The notes below the pieces were generated by a model. The model searched no databases, was not told the origin of the DNA, and worked only from the letters and a program-made list of their open reading frames with translations. A stretch of 52,075 nucleotides of DNA from Tannerellaceae bacterium (lineage in GTDB: Bacteria; Bacteroidota; Bacteroidia; Bacteroidales; Tannerellaceae): contig JAISXD010000071.1 of the NCBI GenBank assembly GCA_031270665.1, positions 1-52,075 of the forward strand. Reading direction: 5' to 3'. Shown one piece after another: positions 1 to 9,762 of this stretch (the stretch's first letter is position 1; each line of letters starts with the position of its first letter). Position numbers and translations under genes: made by a program.

Positions 1-184
1 ATAGTGCAAATGTACACATTGTTGCGCTTGCGTCACCCAAAGTCACCCTTTATTATCTGTAACTCGTTGATTTGCAATATGCGCTATGTAATGGCGAAGA
101 AAAGTGATGAAGTCAGGACAAATTCAATATTGCTATACTTAATATTCTTTTCATTGTATTACTTATTTACCGTTTTATATTAAA

Positions 185-3100
185 TCAGAATTGAATGTTC
201 AAACCCAAAGAGACATATTTTGAGTACGGATAAATGCCGACATCGACTCCCGAAGCCGTCACACCGCCCACATTTCCATCAGAACCTACACTCCGCCCGA
301 TTTCCGGGTCTACGCCGGAATAACCCGTCACGGTAAAAAGGTTCTGCACACTGGCAAATACTCTTAGCTTGTGGAACTTAGCCTTTTGTGTCAAATGTTC
401 GGGCAAGGTATAACCTATCTCCACATTTTTCAGCCTCAGATAGGAACCGTCTTCCACAAACGCATCGCTTACACGGCTGTTTCCGGCCACGTCGCTCCAT
501 ACGGCACGGGGATACACATTGCTGCTGCCTTCGCCTGTCCAGCGGTTTTCATAAAATTCCCGCCCGACGTTCTGCAGGCCGATACTGCCCTCGCCGTTCA
601 TGCTGATAAGATTGCGTTTCACAAAGCTTAGTATCTTGTTTCCGGCCGAATAATTGAAGAAAAGATTGAAATCAAAATTTTTATATTCGCCCGTGAAGTT
701 TATCCCTCCGTAAAATGCCGGAATGGGGCTTCCGATATTCGTACGGTCATCGTCCGTAATACGGCCGTCTCCGTTCAGGTCTACAAATTTGCGGTCGCCG
801 GGAGCCGTACCGGAAGTATTATACCATACATTCTCATCGTTGGCCAGCCGGCGGGCATTCTCGTTCAGAGCATCCAATTCTGCCTGCGTCTGTATGATTC
901 CATCGGTCTTGAATCCGTAGAAATTGCCGATACTTCCGCCTACTTCCGACATGGAGAATACAGCCCAGGGCGTATTTCCCGTGGTCGGGAAATTCAGACT
1001 CTGCAGGTTGGCAACGGCATCCATGCCGGGGGAGAGTTCCTCGATTTTGTTTTTTACCGTCGTCAGGTTTAAATTGATTCCATACTTAAACTCCTTTGTA
1101 TAATCGCGGAAGTCAATCATAAATTCAAATCCACGGTTCTTTATGCTTCCTACATTGCGCGTCGCTTCCAAAAATCCCGTTTGCGCCGGCATTTTTACCT
1201 TTAACAGGAAATCGCTGGATTTCTTTACGTAGTAGTCTGCCGTAATCATGAGTTTATTGTTCAGGAAACCCAAGTCGATACCGATATCCGTCTGTTTGGA
1301 CGTTTCCCATTTCAGATTCGGGTTTGGCAGGAACGACTGCGCCATACCGTCCGTATAGGTTTTGTCCTGCCCGAACACGTACCCGCGGTTGTTGCTGCGG
1401 CTTCCTGTGGTATAGGAAGACTGATACTAGAAAAGACCGATGTTCTGATTTCCAGCTTCCCCATAACTGGCTCGGAATTTCAGGTTGCTGACGGCGTCCA
1501 GTTCTTTCAGGAAACTTTCTTCTTTCACACGCCATGCGGCAGAAACGGAAGGGAACGTTCCCCAGCGATTACCGGAGGCAAAGCGGGAAGAACCGTCCCG
1601 GCGAACCGTGGCCGTCAGGATATACCGCTCGTCAAACTTATAGGTGACACGTCCGAAATAGGAGGCCAGCGACCAGGTTTGCTGATAACCCGCTATCGAA
1701 CGGATATTTTCCATAGAGGCCAGGTTGCGCAGGCCGTCGCTCATCACGCCTTCGCCTTCGGCGTTTATGTCGCGAGCCGTATTTTCCTGGATTGATATAC
1801 CGGCTAGGAGGTCGAGAGCATGCCGGTCGAATGTTCTGGAATAGTTTGCCGTATTTTCCCACAAGTATTCAAAACTGTTACTTGCATATTGCCTGTAAGT
1901 AGCCTTGCGTGTTGTTGGTACCCGGTCGTCATACGGATGAAAATTATACCCGGAAGAAGCGCCGTAGCTGACGCCGAAGTTTGTTTTCAACGTCAATCCG
2001 TTTATTGGGTAAATTTCGATAGCCGTGGTTGCCGTCAGGTTGTGATGCACATTCTTCTGGTCGTTCAATTTGCTGCGGGCATAAACATTCTCGTTGTCTC
2101 TTACTGCATTTTCTGTTTTGCTGTAATAGCCATAATTACCATTCCCGTCATCCGGAAGGTCTGTCAGCGGATTGGCGGTCATTGTCGGAATCAGTTTTGC
2201 CAGACGGCCTACTCCCCCCTGGCCCGAACCAAACAAGACCTTCTCGTCCGTATAGGCATATCTTGCCGTTGTGGATGACCTTAACCATTTTACCGGTTTA
2301 TAATCATGGGTAAACGCCGTATTATAACGGTTATAGTCCGAAAATTCAACAATCCCCTTGTGTTTCATCATTCCAAGCGATACGGAGGTAAGCGATTTTT
2401 CCGTTCCTCCGCGAAGGCTCAGGTTGTAATTCTGCTTCAAACCGGAACGATACATCACGTCCTGCCAGTCAATCGTCCTCAATCCCGCCGGATTCGACCA
2501 TTCCGCCAAAACCGGCGAGTTTTCCCTGGTGGCTACTTCCATTGCCAGCCCGACGAACTCCTGAGAATTTAACATATTGTATGGTTGAGGCTTGAACTGC
2601 ACGGAGGTCGTTGCATCAAACGAAGTTTGTATCTGCCCCTCCTCTCCTCTTTTTGTGGTGATGATTACCACCCCGTTTGCCGCCCGGTTGCCGTAGATGG
2701 CGGCGGCCGAGGCATCCTTCAATACGTCAATCGACTGTATATCCTGCGGATTAATGCTGGAGATATTGGCGCCCGGATAGCCATCGACAACATACAGGGG
2801 AGTATTATCTCCAAAAGAACCTATACCGCGAATCTGCACCTGTACACTGGCGCCCGGCGCCCCGTCGTTATTGGTCACCTGAACGCCCGACATGCGCCCC
2901 TGCATAGCCTGTCCTATATTGGTTACCGGTACTTTTACGATCTGTTCGGACGCAATCGAACTGATTGCCCCGGTCAAATCTCTGCGTTTTGCCGTACCGT
3001 AGCCAATTACGACTATTTCTTCCAACGCCTGGGTATCTTCCATTAATTTAATTATAAGTCGTTTGCCACTATTGTTTGCAGAGGACACACTGATTTCCTG

Positions 3101-3595
3101 CGTAACATATCCGATATAGGAAACTTTCAGCACGGCATTATCTGCTACCGTCAGCGAGAAATTCCCGTCCGTATCGGTCACAGTGCCGTTCGCAGCCGCG
3201 CCTTTTTCCAGCACGCTGGCGCCGATTACCGGCTCGCCTGCCTGGTCTATTACCGTGCCGGTAATGCGTTTGGCTGTCTGGTTCGAACCTGTCTCCGGCC
3301 GTACTTTGAGAAGGATTTGCCTGTTTGCGATTTCAAAGGTCAGTCCTTTACCGGTCAGAACTTTCTGCAATAAGGCGTAGATCGTTTCCTGCCGAACTTG
3401 CACGGAAATGCGTTGCGACTGGTCAATACTGTTGTCGAGCATGAAGGTATAGTCTGTTTTCTGCTCGACGGCGTTGATAAACTCTTTCAATGTCGCGTCA
3501 CGGAGCGACAGGTCTATCTTAGGTGTTTGGGCAAAAAGTTGATTTACGGCAAACAAAACTATAAAAAGAATGAAATTTAATTTTTTCTTGTACAT
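185..3595 (-). pseudogene. SusC/RagA-family TonB-linked outer-membrane receptor, interrupted by an in-frame TAG
   Basis: The frame runs from a start at 3595 to a TAA at 185 and would encode about 1136 residues, normal for SusC. A single TAG at 1427-1429 (codon 723) stops it in mid-barrel; the same frame continues directly with SusC-like sequence (YQSSYTTGSRSNN...). The N-terminus has a signal peptide, an STN/secretin-like domain at about residues 25-100, a carboxypeptidase-regulatory-like domain (about 108-195, ITGTVIDQAGEPVIGASV), then the plug with the VDGYPGANISSINPQDIQSI motif. The STN domain is the family's hallmark for talking to a FecR anti-sigma factor, and fecR plus an ECF sigma gene lie just upstream. 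A C-to-T change of a Gln codon (CAG) would explain the TAG. No SusD partner appears in the 184 bases downstream. A real nonsense mutation, a sequencing error or rare readthrough are all possible. Confidence 0.88.
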
Positions 3596-3811
3596 AAATC
3601 ATGTGTTTTTAAGTGCGAAATAATGAATAATGATATTAGATTAAAAAATTACCGTTACCTTTACCCCGTCAAATAACATACGGAAAGACGCGGCAAAAAG
3701 ACGCGAACAAAAGAACTCATACGTGTTTATTGACAATCCGAAGGCATGGAGAATGGCAGTTCTTTGTGCCTTTGCTTCGTTATACGGGCAAATAACGGAC
3801 AGGGATGCGTT

Positions 3812-4672
3812 TTACTTATACTTGACTGTCACCTCCTCTCCGTTTATTTTGTATTCGATGGGCGTCAGCTTGTTGATTAAACCGAGCAGCTCAGTCAATG
3901 TTTCCGTCTTCACGGTCAGCCGGTAGGTCCGTTCCGGCGGCGCGTTCACGACGTTAATATGCACTCCGTACCATCGTTCCAGTTTTTTCACCATGAAGGC
4001 GACGGGTACGTTTTCAAATTTCAGCTTGTTAAATCGCCAAACGGCTTCGAGTTCGGCGTCGCAATCGGCAATGTGGCATCTTCCGGTTCCGTCTTTCTTC
4101 ACAACGCCCGACTGATTGGGGCAGAGAGTTGCCAGAACATGGCGATCGGCAGCGGCAAGGAGCTGAACGCGTCCGTTAATGAGCGCTACGTTCACTTCGT
4201 CTTCGTCATGATAGGCTCTGACGTTGAACACCGTCCCGAGCGCTTTTACATGGATGGTTCCCGCATGTACCGTGAAAGGCCGTTCCGGGTTGCTCCGCAC
4301 GTCGAAATAGCCTTCGCCTTCGAGTTCCACCATGCGCGTCTTGCTGTTATACAGACGGCTATAGGAGAGGCGCGAGCCTGCGTTGAGGCATACAACGGTG
4401 CTGTCGGGCAGAATGACCTGCGTCTTGGACCCCGGTGGCGCTATGACGATATTTCTTTGCATGTCTGCATGATCGGACGAATCCGTAATATGGCCGAGCC
4501 ACAGTGCGGCGGAAGCGCCGAGGAAAAGGGCGACGGATGCGGCTATACCCGTTGCGCGGTACAGCACAGCACGCGAGTATCGGCGTGGCACGCGGCTTGT
4601 TGCCCATATCGTGGCCTGTATTCTGTTCCAAATGATCTCTTTGTCGGGTATGAGAATTTTTGTCTTCTCCAT
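3812..4672 (-). CDS. FecR-family anti-sigma factor
   Basis: Inner-membrane anti-sigma factor that would hold the neighbouring ECF sigma factor inactive until the SusC receptor signals through its STN domain. I place the start at 4672 (MEKTKILIPDK), giving 286 residues; an upstream ATG at 4711 adds 13 residues with no family-like sequence. A cytoplasmic N-terminal part (about 1-34) is followed by one membrane segment (about 35-61, TGIAASVALFLGASAALWL), then the periplasmic FecR domain (PGSKTQVILPDSTVVCLNAGSRL, GEGYFDVRSNPERPF) and a C-terminal DUF4974-type domain (about 215-286, FENVPVAFMVKKLERWYG). It lies between the sigma gene and the susC gene on the same strand, the usual order for such units. 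Confidence 0.93.
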   Translation of the reverse strand: MEKTKILIPDKEIIWNRIQATIWATSRVPRRYSRAVLYRATGIAASVALFLGASAALWLGHITDSSDHADMQRNIVIAPPGSKTQVILPDSTVVCLNAGSRLSYSRLYNSKTRMVELEGEGYFDVRSNPERPFTVHAGTIHVKALGTVFNVRAYHDEDEVNVALINGRVQLLAAADRHVLATLCPNQSGVVKKDGTGRCHIADCDAELEAVWRFNKLKFENVPVAFMVKKLERWYGVHINVVNAPPERTYRLTVKTETLTELLGLINKLTPIEYKINGEEVTVKYK

Positions 4673-4736
4673 TATTACTCTATTTTTCAACATAGACACT
4701 TCACGGGGCAAAAACCCCTAAACGAAGACGATTTTT

Positions 4737-5246
4737 TTACAACTGGTCGGCGTGTTTGATGATATATTCGCGTATTTTGCGGAATGCGATGCCCATTTGA
4801 TTTTCAACCGTTTTAACAGAGATATCCTGTTTTAAAGCGATTTCCCTGTACAAAAGACACACGTCTTTGTGCAGGATAAAAATTGCCCTGCATTTGTCGG
4901 GCAAAGTTTCAACGGCAGCCGCCAGCAGGCGGTAGAAACGGTTGCGATCAATGCAGTCGGTTGCTTTCCGCAGTTCCTCTTCCGTCTTCGTCCAGTCTTC
5001 GAGAATGCGCATACGGTTGCCGGCATCGCGCAGATAATTCAACATGCGGTTGCGGGCGCTGTTGTAAAGATAAGTCTTTACATACGTGATTTCGCACGAA
5101 CGGCGCTCTTCCCACAAAGCGACAAAAACATCCTGCACAACATCTTCAATAGCCTGAATATCCTGTGAATAACCATTTAAGAAACGGCAAACCGGTTCAA
5201 AAAAATCATCGTATATCTGCTTGAAAGTGTTTTCATCAAGTATCAT
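4737..5246 (-). CDS. ECF-type RNA polymerase sigma-70 factor (Bacteroides expansion family)
   Basis: Extracytoplasmic-function sigma factor expected to direct transcription of the downstream fecR-susC genes. Region 2 ([16 protein letters not shown], then [18 protein letters not shown]) and region 4 with its helix-turn-helix ([31 protein letters not shown]) are both clear, and length is normal (169 residues from this start). I prefer the start at 5246 (MILDENTF) over an ATG at 5267, because a promoter -7 box (TATATTTG) sits at 5279-5286 and transcription would begin around 5272, leaving almost no leader for the upstream start. The gene is intact although its likely target receptor is broken. 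Confidence 0.93.
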   Translation of the reverse strand: MILDENTFKQIYDDFFEPVCRFLNGYSQDIQAIEDVVQDVFVALWEERRSCEITYVKTYLYNSARNRMLNYLRDAGNRMRILEDWTKTEEELRKATDCIDRNRFYRLLAAAVETLPDKCRAIFILHKDVCLLYREIALKQDISVKTVENQMGIAFRKIREYIIKHADQL

Positions 5247-5278
5247 GGTAAAAGCGTTAACCTGCATTTATTATACTG

Positions 5279-5286
5279 CAAATATA
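5279..5286 (-). promoter_or_regulatory. Putative -7 box upstream of the ECF sigma gene
   Basis: TATATTTG on the minus strand matches the Bacteroidetes -7 consensus TAnnTTTG. It is 33 bases upstream of the preferred sigma start. No good TTTG -33 box is visible at the expected spacing, so the call rests on the -7 box and position only. Confidence 0.4.
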
Positions 5287-5331
5287 AATGTTTTTTTGAA
5301 AAAATAAGAAGAGACTTATTTTGTACGATAA

Positions 5332-5358
5332 TTGATTCCCGAATAATCGTTATTTTTG
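5332..5358 (+). promoter_or_regulatory. Putative promoter of the hybrid histidine kinase gene
   Basis: TATTTTTG at 5351-5358 fits the Bacteroidetes -7 consensus TAnnTTTG, with a TTG at 5332-5334 upstream. The spacing (16 bp) is shorter than the usual 19-21 bp. It would give a leader of about 40 bases before the kinase ATG at 5406. Confidence 0.4.
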
Positions 5359-5405
5359 CATCGAATGTATTTGAAAAAACAATAAACTGTTTCAAACCTT
5401 TTATT

Positions 5406-8063
5406 ATGGATAGTTATCGTCGGCTCTTGGGTTTTTTAGTTATTCTCTTTTTATTCATAACGCCGCTTTCTGTTTGCGCAGATGAAGAAAGCAGGATACT
5501 TATTATCAGTTCGTATAATCCCACTACTAAAAATATGACGCAGAACATCTCCGAGTTTCTGGATGAATATGAACGCTTGGGAGGGAAATCGGCGATTGTA
5601 ATTGAAAACATGAATTGCAAGAGCCTTTTCGGAGCGCCCGCATGGAAAGCGAAGATGGAAGATATTCTGGCAAAACACACAAAAGAAAACAAGCCGAACG
5701 TAATCATTATCCTCGGGCAGGAAGGCTGGGCCTCTTACCTTTCAATCGATCGGAAGGATAAAAACACAACGCCTGTATTATGCGCTATGGTGAGCGCCAA
5801 TGCCGTTTTGCTTCCCGATTCTGCAACCTCCCTCCGGGACTGGACACCCGAAAGCATGGATACCCAAGCTTTGTTGGATACAAACCCGAATGTGTCGGGC
5901 TACCTGTATGCATATGATATTAAGAAAAACATAGACCTGATAAAAGAACTTTATCCCGAAACAAGGCAAATAGCCCTTATCACCGACAACAGCTACGGGG
6001 GCGTTGCTTTGCAGGCGCTCGTTGAAAAAGAAATGAAAAGAATGGGCAACTTGGAGCTTATCCTGTTAGACGGGCGGAAAAACAGTGTTTACACCCTTAT
6101 CGATCAAATTGAAAAACTGCCCATACATACAGTCATCCTGTTAGGAACGTGGCGGGTAGACATGAACGAGCGCTATTACGTAGGGAATGCTACGTATTCC
6201 ATGATGCCGGTACGGCCGGACTTGCCTGCCTTTACGCTTTCCACCACCGGACTGGGACATTGGGCTGTAGGAGGATATATCCCCCGCTACCGTACGTTTG
6301 GGAAAGACCTTGCGCGGCAAGCCGTCAATTTAGAGAAAGGCGCAATACAGGTGAAAGACATAAAAGCTACGCTATTGCCCAACGGCTACGTTTTCGACGT
6401 GCATAAAATCAAAGAGATGGGGATCGCTACCCGGTTGCTGCCTGCCGGCGCTGAATTTATCAATGAAGAGACAGGCCTCTTGTCGCAATATAAATACGAG
6501 ATATTGCTTGCGGTAACATGCATCCTCCTATTGTTCCTTATTATGCTGGCCTACTTCTATTACCGCTCGAACAAACTGAAAGACCGGTTGATGGATCTAC
6601 AGGCAGACAACACCATCATCATGGACAATGTGCGGGCTTCCATCGTATTTATCAAGCCCGACTATACGATAAAATGGCGTAATAACGTCGTTTTCGAATG
6701 TATTCCCGCGTTTGGCCCGAAGAACTGTTGCGTAATAGACGATGGCATTGCACCTTATTGCGCCGACTGCACAGTCATAAAAGCGATGGAGACGAGGAGG
6801 CAAGCTGAAGCGGTCCAACATTGTATATTTGGGCAATATATACATGTATTAGCCAATCCCATCTCGGATAATAAAGGGGAGTTTTTGGGAGTCGTTGTCA
6901 AGAAAGAAGATATTACTTCACTGAAAAAGACAGAACTCGAACTAATAAAGGCAAAAGAGAAAGCCGAAGAATCAGACCGCTTAAAATCAGCCTTCCTTGC
7001 CAATATGAGCCACGAGATACGTACGCCCCTGAACGCGATTGTGGGATTCTCCGGTTTATTAGCTTCGACAGACGACCCGGACGAACGGGAAGAATACGTG
7101 GGGATTATCCATACAAACAACGAACTGCTGTTACAACTGATCAATGACATATTGGATTTAGCAAAGATTGAAGCAGGTACATTAGAATTTGTTTTTACAG
7201 ACGTAGACGTCAACCGGTTATTTGCCGACATAGAACAGACCTCGCGGATAAAAGCCCGGAATACGGTACAGGTCTTGTTTGAAGATAAAGCGGCGTATTG
7301 CGTTATCCGGACGGATAAAAACCGCCTCTTGCAGGTAATAACAAACTTTCTGAACAATGCCATTAAGTTTACAAACGAAGGAAGCATCCGCTTTGGCTAT
7401 CATATAAGGGAAAATAGCCTGTATTTTTATGTAACGGATACCGGCGTGGGCATCAAAAAAGAAGAACGTAACAAGATATTTGAACGTTTCGTCAAGCTGA
7501 ACAGCTTCGTACAGGGAACGGGCCTGGGGCTATCTATCTGTCAAACGATCGTAAACAAATTAGGTGGGGAAATAGGCGTCGAATCGGAATGCGGAAAAGG
7601 CTCCACCTTCTGGTTTACTTTACCAAAAGAGGTTCTGGTAAGTACGCAAGAAGAAGAAAAGACAAACCGCCAGGTAGTCTATGTAGACGAATACAAGAAA
7701 AAAGCCACCTTATTAATAGCAGAAGACAATGAAAGCAACTATATCCTTTTCAGCGCCATGCTTAAAGAATACAAGCTGCTGTACGCCCGCGACGGAAAAG
7801 AAGCCATCGAACTATATCACAAATATTACCCCGACTTAATCCTGATGGATATCAAAATGCCTGTCATGGACGGCTATCAGGCATTAGCAGAAATACGAAA
7901 AACAGACAAACAAATCCCCGTTATAGCCGTTACGGCAAACGCCTTCGCCGAAGATGAACAACGCGTCTACAACAGCGGCTTCAACGGATACATCCCCAAA
8001 CCCATCAAAGCCTCTGAACTAAAAAATAAAATTGCCTCCCTGCTAAGCAATAAGCAGGAATAA
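5406..8063 (+). CDS. Hybrid sensor histidine kinase / response regulator with periplasmic binding-protein-like sensor
   Basis: Membrane-bound sensor kinase of 885 residues. A signal peptide is followed by a long periplasmic region (about 25-360) resembling an ABC-type substrate-binding fold ([34 protein letters not shown]), a membrane segment at about 365-386 ([17 protein letters not shown]), a PAS-like domain carrying a CADC cysteine pair (about 400-510), the HisKA domain with phospho-acceptor His536 ([10 protein letters not shown]), an ATPase domain with N, G1 and G2 motifs ([25 protein letters not shown]), and a C-terminal receiver with phospho-acceptor Asp815 ([14 protein letters not shown]). 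There is no DNA-binding domain, so an outside partner must carry the output. It is divergent from the sigma/FecR/SusC unit. The ligand cannot be told from sequence. Confidence 0.92.
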   Translation: MDSYRRLLGFLVILFLFITPLSVCADEESRILIISSYNPTTKNMTQNISEFLDEYERLGGKSAIVIENMNCKSLFGAPAWKAKMEDILAKHTKENKPNVIIILGQEGWASYLSIDRKDKNTTPVLCAMVSANAVLLPDSATSLRDWTPESMDTQALLDTNPNVSGYLYAYDIKKNIDLIKELYPETRQIALITDNSYGGVALQALVEKEMKRMGNLELILLDGRKNSVYTLIDQIEKLPIHTVILLGTWRVDMNERYYVGNATYSMMPVRPDLPAFTLSTTGLGHWAVGGYIPRYRTFGKDLARQAVNLEKGAIQVKDIKATLLPNGYVFDVHKIKEMGIATRLLPAGAEFINEETGLLSQYKYEILLAVTCILLLFLIMLAYFYYRSNKLKDRLMDLQADNTIIMDNVRASIVFIKPDYTIKWRNNVVFECIPAFGPKNCCVIDDGIAPYCADCTVIKAMETRRQAEAVQHCIFGQYIHVLANPISDNKGEFLGVVVKKEDITSLKKTELELIKAKEKAEESDRLKSAFLANMSHEIRTPLNAIVGFSGLLASTDDPDEREEYVGIIHTNNELLLQLINDILDLAKIEAGTLEFVFTDVDVNRLFADIEQTSRIKARNTVQVLFEDKAAYCVIRTDKNRLLQVITNFLNNAIKFTNEGSIRFGYHIRENSLYFYVTDTGVGIKKEERNKIFERFVKLNSFVQGTGLGLSICQTIVNKLGGEIGVESECGKGSTFWFTLPKEVLVSTQEEEKTNRQVVYVDEYKKKATLLIAEDNESNYILFSAMLKEYKLLYARDGKEAIELYHKYYPDLILMDIKMPVMDGYQALAEIRKTDKQIPVIAVTANAFAEDEQRVYNSGFNGYIPKPIKASELKNKIASLLSNKQE

Positions 8064-8097
8064 AACAGTTTGTGACATAATATATTAAAATAATCTG

Positions 8098-8105
8098 TAT
8101 ATTTG
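8098..8105 (+). promoter_or_regulatory. Putative -7 box of pepD
   Basis: TATATTTG matches the TAnnTTTG consensus. A TTTG at 8069-8072 lies upstream, but the 25-bp spacing is longer than usual. Its position over an upstream in-frame ATG (8103) argues that the real pepD start is the later ATG at 8133. Confidence 0.45.
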
Positions 8106-8132
8106 AGGGAACTTAATTTAAAAGGTAAAAGT

Positions 8133-9590
8133 ATGTCGGCAGAAATTAAAAAACTTACACCAAATCATGTATGGGGTTATTTCTATGAGTTAACACAGAT
8201 TCCACGCCCAACCGGGCATATGGAGGCTGTCACCCGCTTTGTTGCGGAGTTTGGGAAAGGATTAAGGCTGGAAACATGGCAGGATGAGGTTGGGAACGTG
8301 CTTATCCGTAAACCGGGTACCCCAGGTATGGAAAACCATAAAACCATTGTATTGCAATCTCACCTGGATATGGTGCCTCAGAAAAATGCTACTGTCGGGC
8401 ATGATTTCTTTACAGACCCTATTGCTGCTTATATAGAAGGTGATTGGGTGACGGCAAAAGATACTACGTTAGGCGCCGACAATGGAATCGGAGCCGCATT
8501 GGCGATGGCTGTGCTGGCCGATAACACATTAAAGCATGGCCCTGTGGAAGCCCTTTTTACTGTGGATGAAGAAGTGGGAATGGACGGCGCTTTCGGATTA
8601 AAACCGGGTTTCCTGAAAGGCCGGACGCTTATTAATTGTGATTCGGAAAAAGAAGGCGAGTTATTTGTAGGCTGCGCCGGTGGAGCCGATTTGAATATTT
8701 CTTTCCAATATGAAAAAGACGATACGAACATACCGGAAGGAGATGTGGCTGTAAAAATAAGCCTTACCGGTTTGAAAGGCGGGCACTCCGGCCTTGATAT
8801 TGACTTAGGGCGGGGTAATGCCAATAAACTGATGTTCCGTTTTCTGAAGGAAGCCGTTACCGAGTGTGGCGCCCGCTTATCGTCTATACAAGGTGGTTCG
8901 TTGAGGAATGCTATCCCGCGTGAAGCCTTTGCCGTGATAACCATTCCGGGCGAAAATGCAGAGATGTTATGGGAAATGGCCTCTGATTACCAAGACTTAT
9001 ACCGTGCCGAATATAAAGGCATAGAAACGGATATCCGCTTTGTAGCCGAAAAAGTGGAATTGCCTGAAACATTGATTCCCGAGCAGATACAAGACGACTT
9101 GATTAATGCTGTGGAAGGCTGCCAAAACGGCGTGTTTACCATGCTTCAGGATTTTCCGGGAACGGTGGAATCGTCGTCAAACCTCGCCGTGGTGGTTTCT
9201 GGAAAAGGATTGATAGAAGCGAAGATATTAGTCAGAAGCTCTTCCGAAAGCCGGAAAACTTATTTATGCTCCTGCCTTGAAAGCGCATTTGCTTTAGCGG
9301 GGGCAAAAGTAGAATATGGCAGCGCCTATAATGGTTGGCAGCCGGATAACAATTCTCCGGTACTGAAACTTATGCTCGAAACCTACGAAGATTTATACAA
9401 TAAAAAACCTGCGGTGAAAGTAATGCACGCCGGTTTGGAATGTGGTATCATACAAGGGATATACCCCGATATGGATATGATATCAATTGGCCCTGATTTA
9501 CGATTCCCCCATTCGCCGGACGAAAAAGTAAATATCCCTTCAGTAGAAAAAGTCTGGAACTTCATAAAAGCTACGCTCGAAAAGATATGA
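8133..9590 (+). CDS. pepD: Aminoacyl-histidine dipeptidase (PepD, peptidase M20 family)
   Basis: Cytoplasmic zinc dipeptidase that cleaves Xaa-His dipeptides and other short peptides. From this start it is 485 residues, the usual length. Metal-binding and catalytic M20 motifs are visible: His77 (LQSHLDMVP), Asp116 in LGADNGIGAA, the acidic pair Glu146-Glu147 (VDEEVGMDGA), the Asp in NCDSEKEGEL and a C-terminal His (RFPHSPDEKV). The lid/dimerisation part follows GLKGGHSGLDI. The ATG at 8103 would add 10 residues but overlaps a promoter-like -7 box, so I chose 8133. It stands alone, with the kinase gene upstream on the same strand and ispG converging downstream. Confidence 0.96.
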   Translation: MSAEIKKLTPNHVWGYFYELTQIPRPTGHMEAVTRFVAEFGKGLRLETWQDEVGNVLIRKPGTPGMENHKTIVLQSHLDMVPQKNATVGHDFFTDPIAAYIEGDWVTAKDTTLGADNGIGAALAMAVLADNTLKHGPVEALFTVDEEVGMDGAFGLKPGFLKGRTLINCDSEKEGELFVGCAGGADLNISFQYEKDDTNIPEGDVAVKISLTGLKGGHSGLDIDLGRGNANKLMFRFLKEAVTECGARLSSIQGGSLRNAIPREAFAVITIPGENAEMLWEMASDYQDLYRAEYKGIETDIRFVAEKVELPETLIPEQIQDDLINAVEGCQNGVFTMLQDFPGTVESSSNLAVVVSGKGLIEAKILVRSSSESRKTYLCSCLESAFALAGAKVEYGSAYNGWQPDNNSPVLKLMLETYEDLYNKKPAVKVMHAGLECGIIQGIYPDMDMISIGPDLRFPHSPDEKVNIPSVEKVWNFIKATLEKI

Positions 9591-9621
9591 TGTTATGTGA
9601 AAATATTCGAATCTCCCGAAG

Positions 9622-9762
9622 TTAAATACGGCACGAATCTGTGCTGAGAAACTCAAGCACATTTTTGAGATAAGGGGCTGTTAGCAGCATCGTTTGGGCA
9701 ATAGTCTGGCCTGCTTTTGTCAATCTGTATTTTCCTGACTTTGACACTTTGTTGCTTTCCAA
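9622..9762 (-). pseudogene. Unrecognised coding-like fragment downstream of ispG
   Basis: A minus-strand frame in a different register from ispG reads KYRLTKAGQTIAQTML, then APYLKNVLEFLSTDSCRI, and ends in TAA at 9622. It looks like protein sequence; the YRLTKAGQ part resembles the wing of a winged-helix DNA-binding domain, but I do not recognise the family. It has no start codon of its own and overlaps the unusual last residues of IspG. I read it as a remnant of a lost gene, with low certainty. Confidence 0.3.

Noticed and set aside
1254-1535. Minus-strand frame overlapping the susC break
   Set aside because: It lies in another register of susC sequence on both sides of the TAG and has no independent family features; susC itself continues in one frame.
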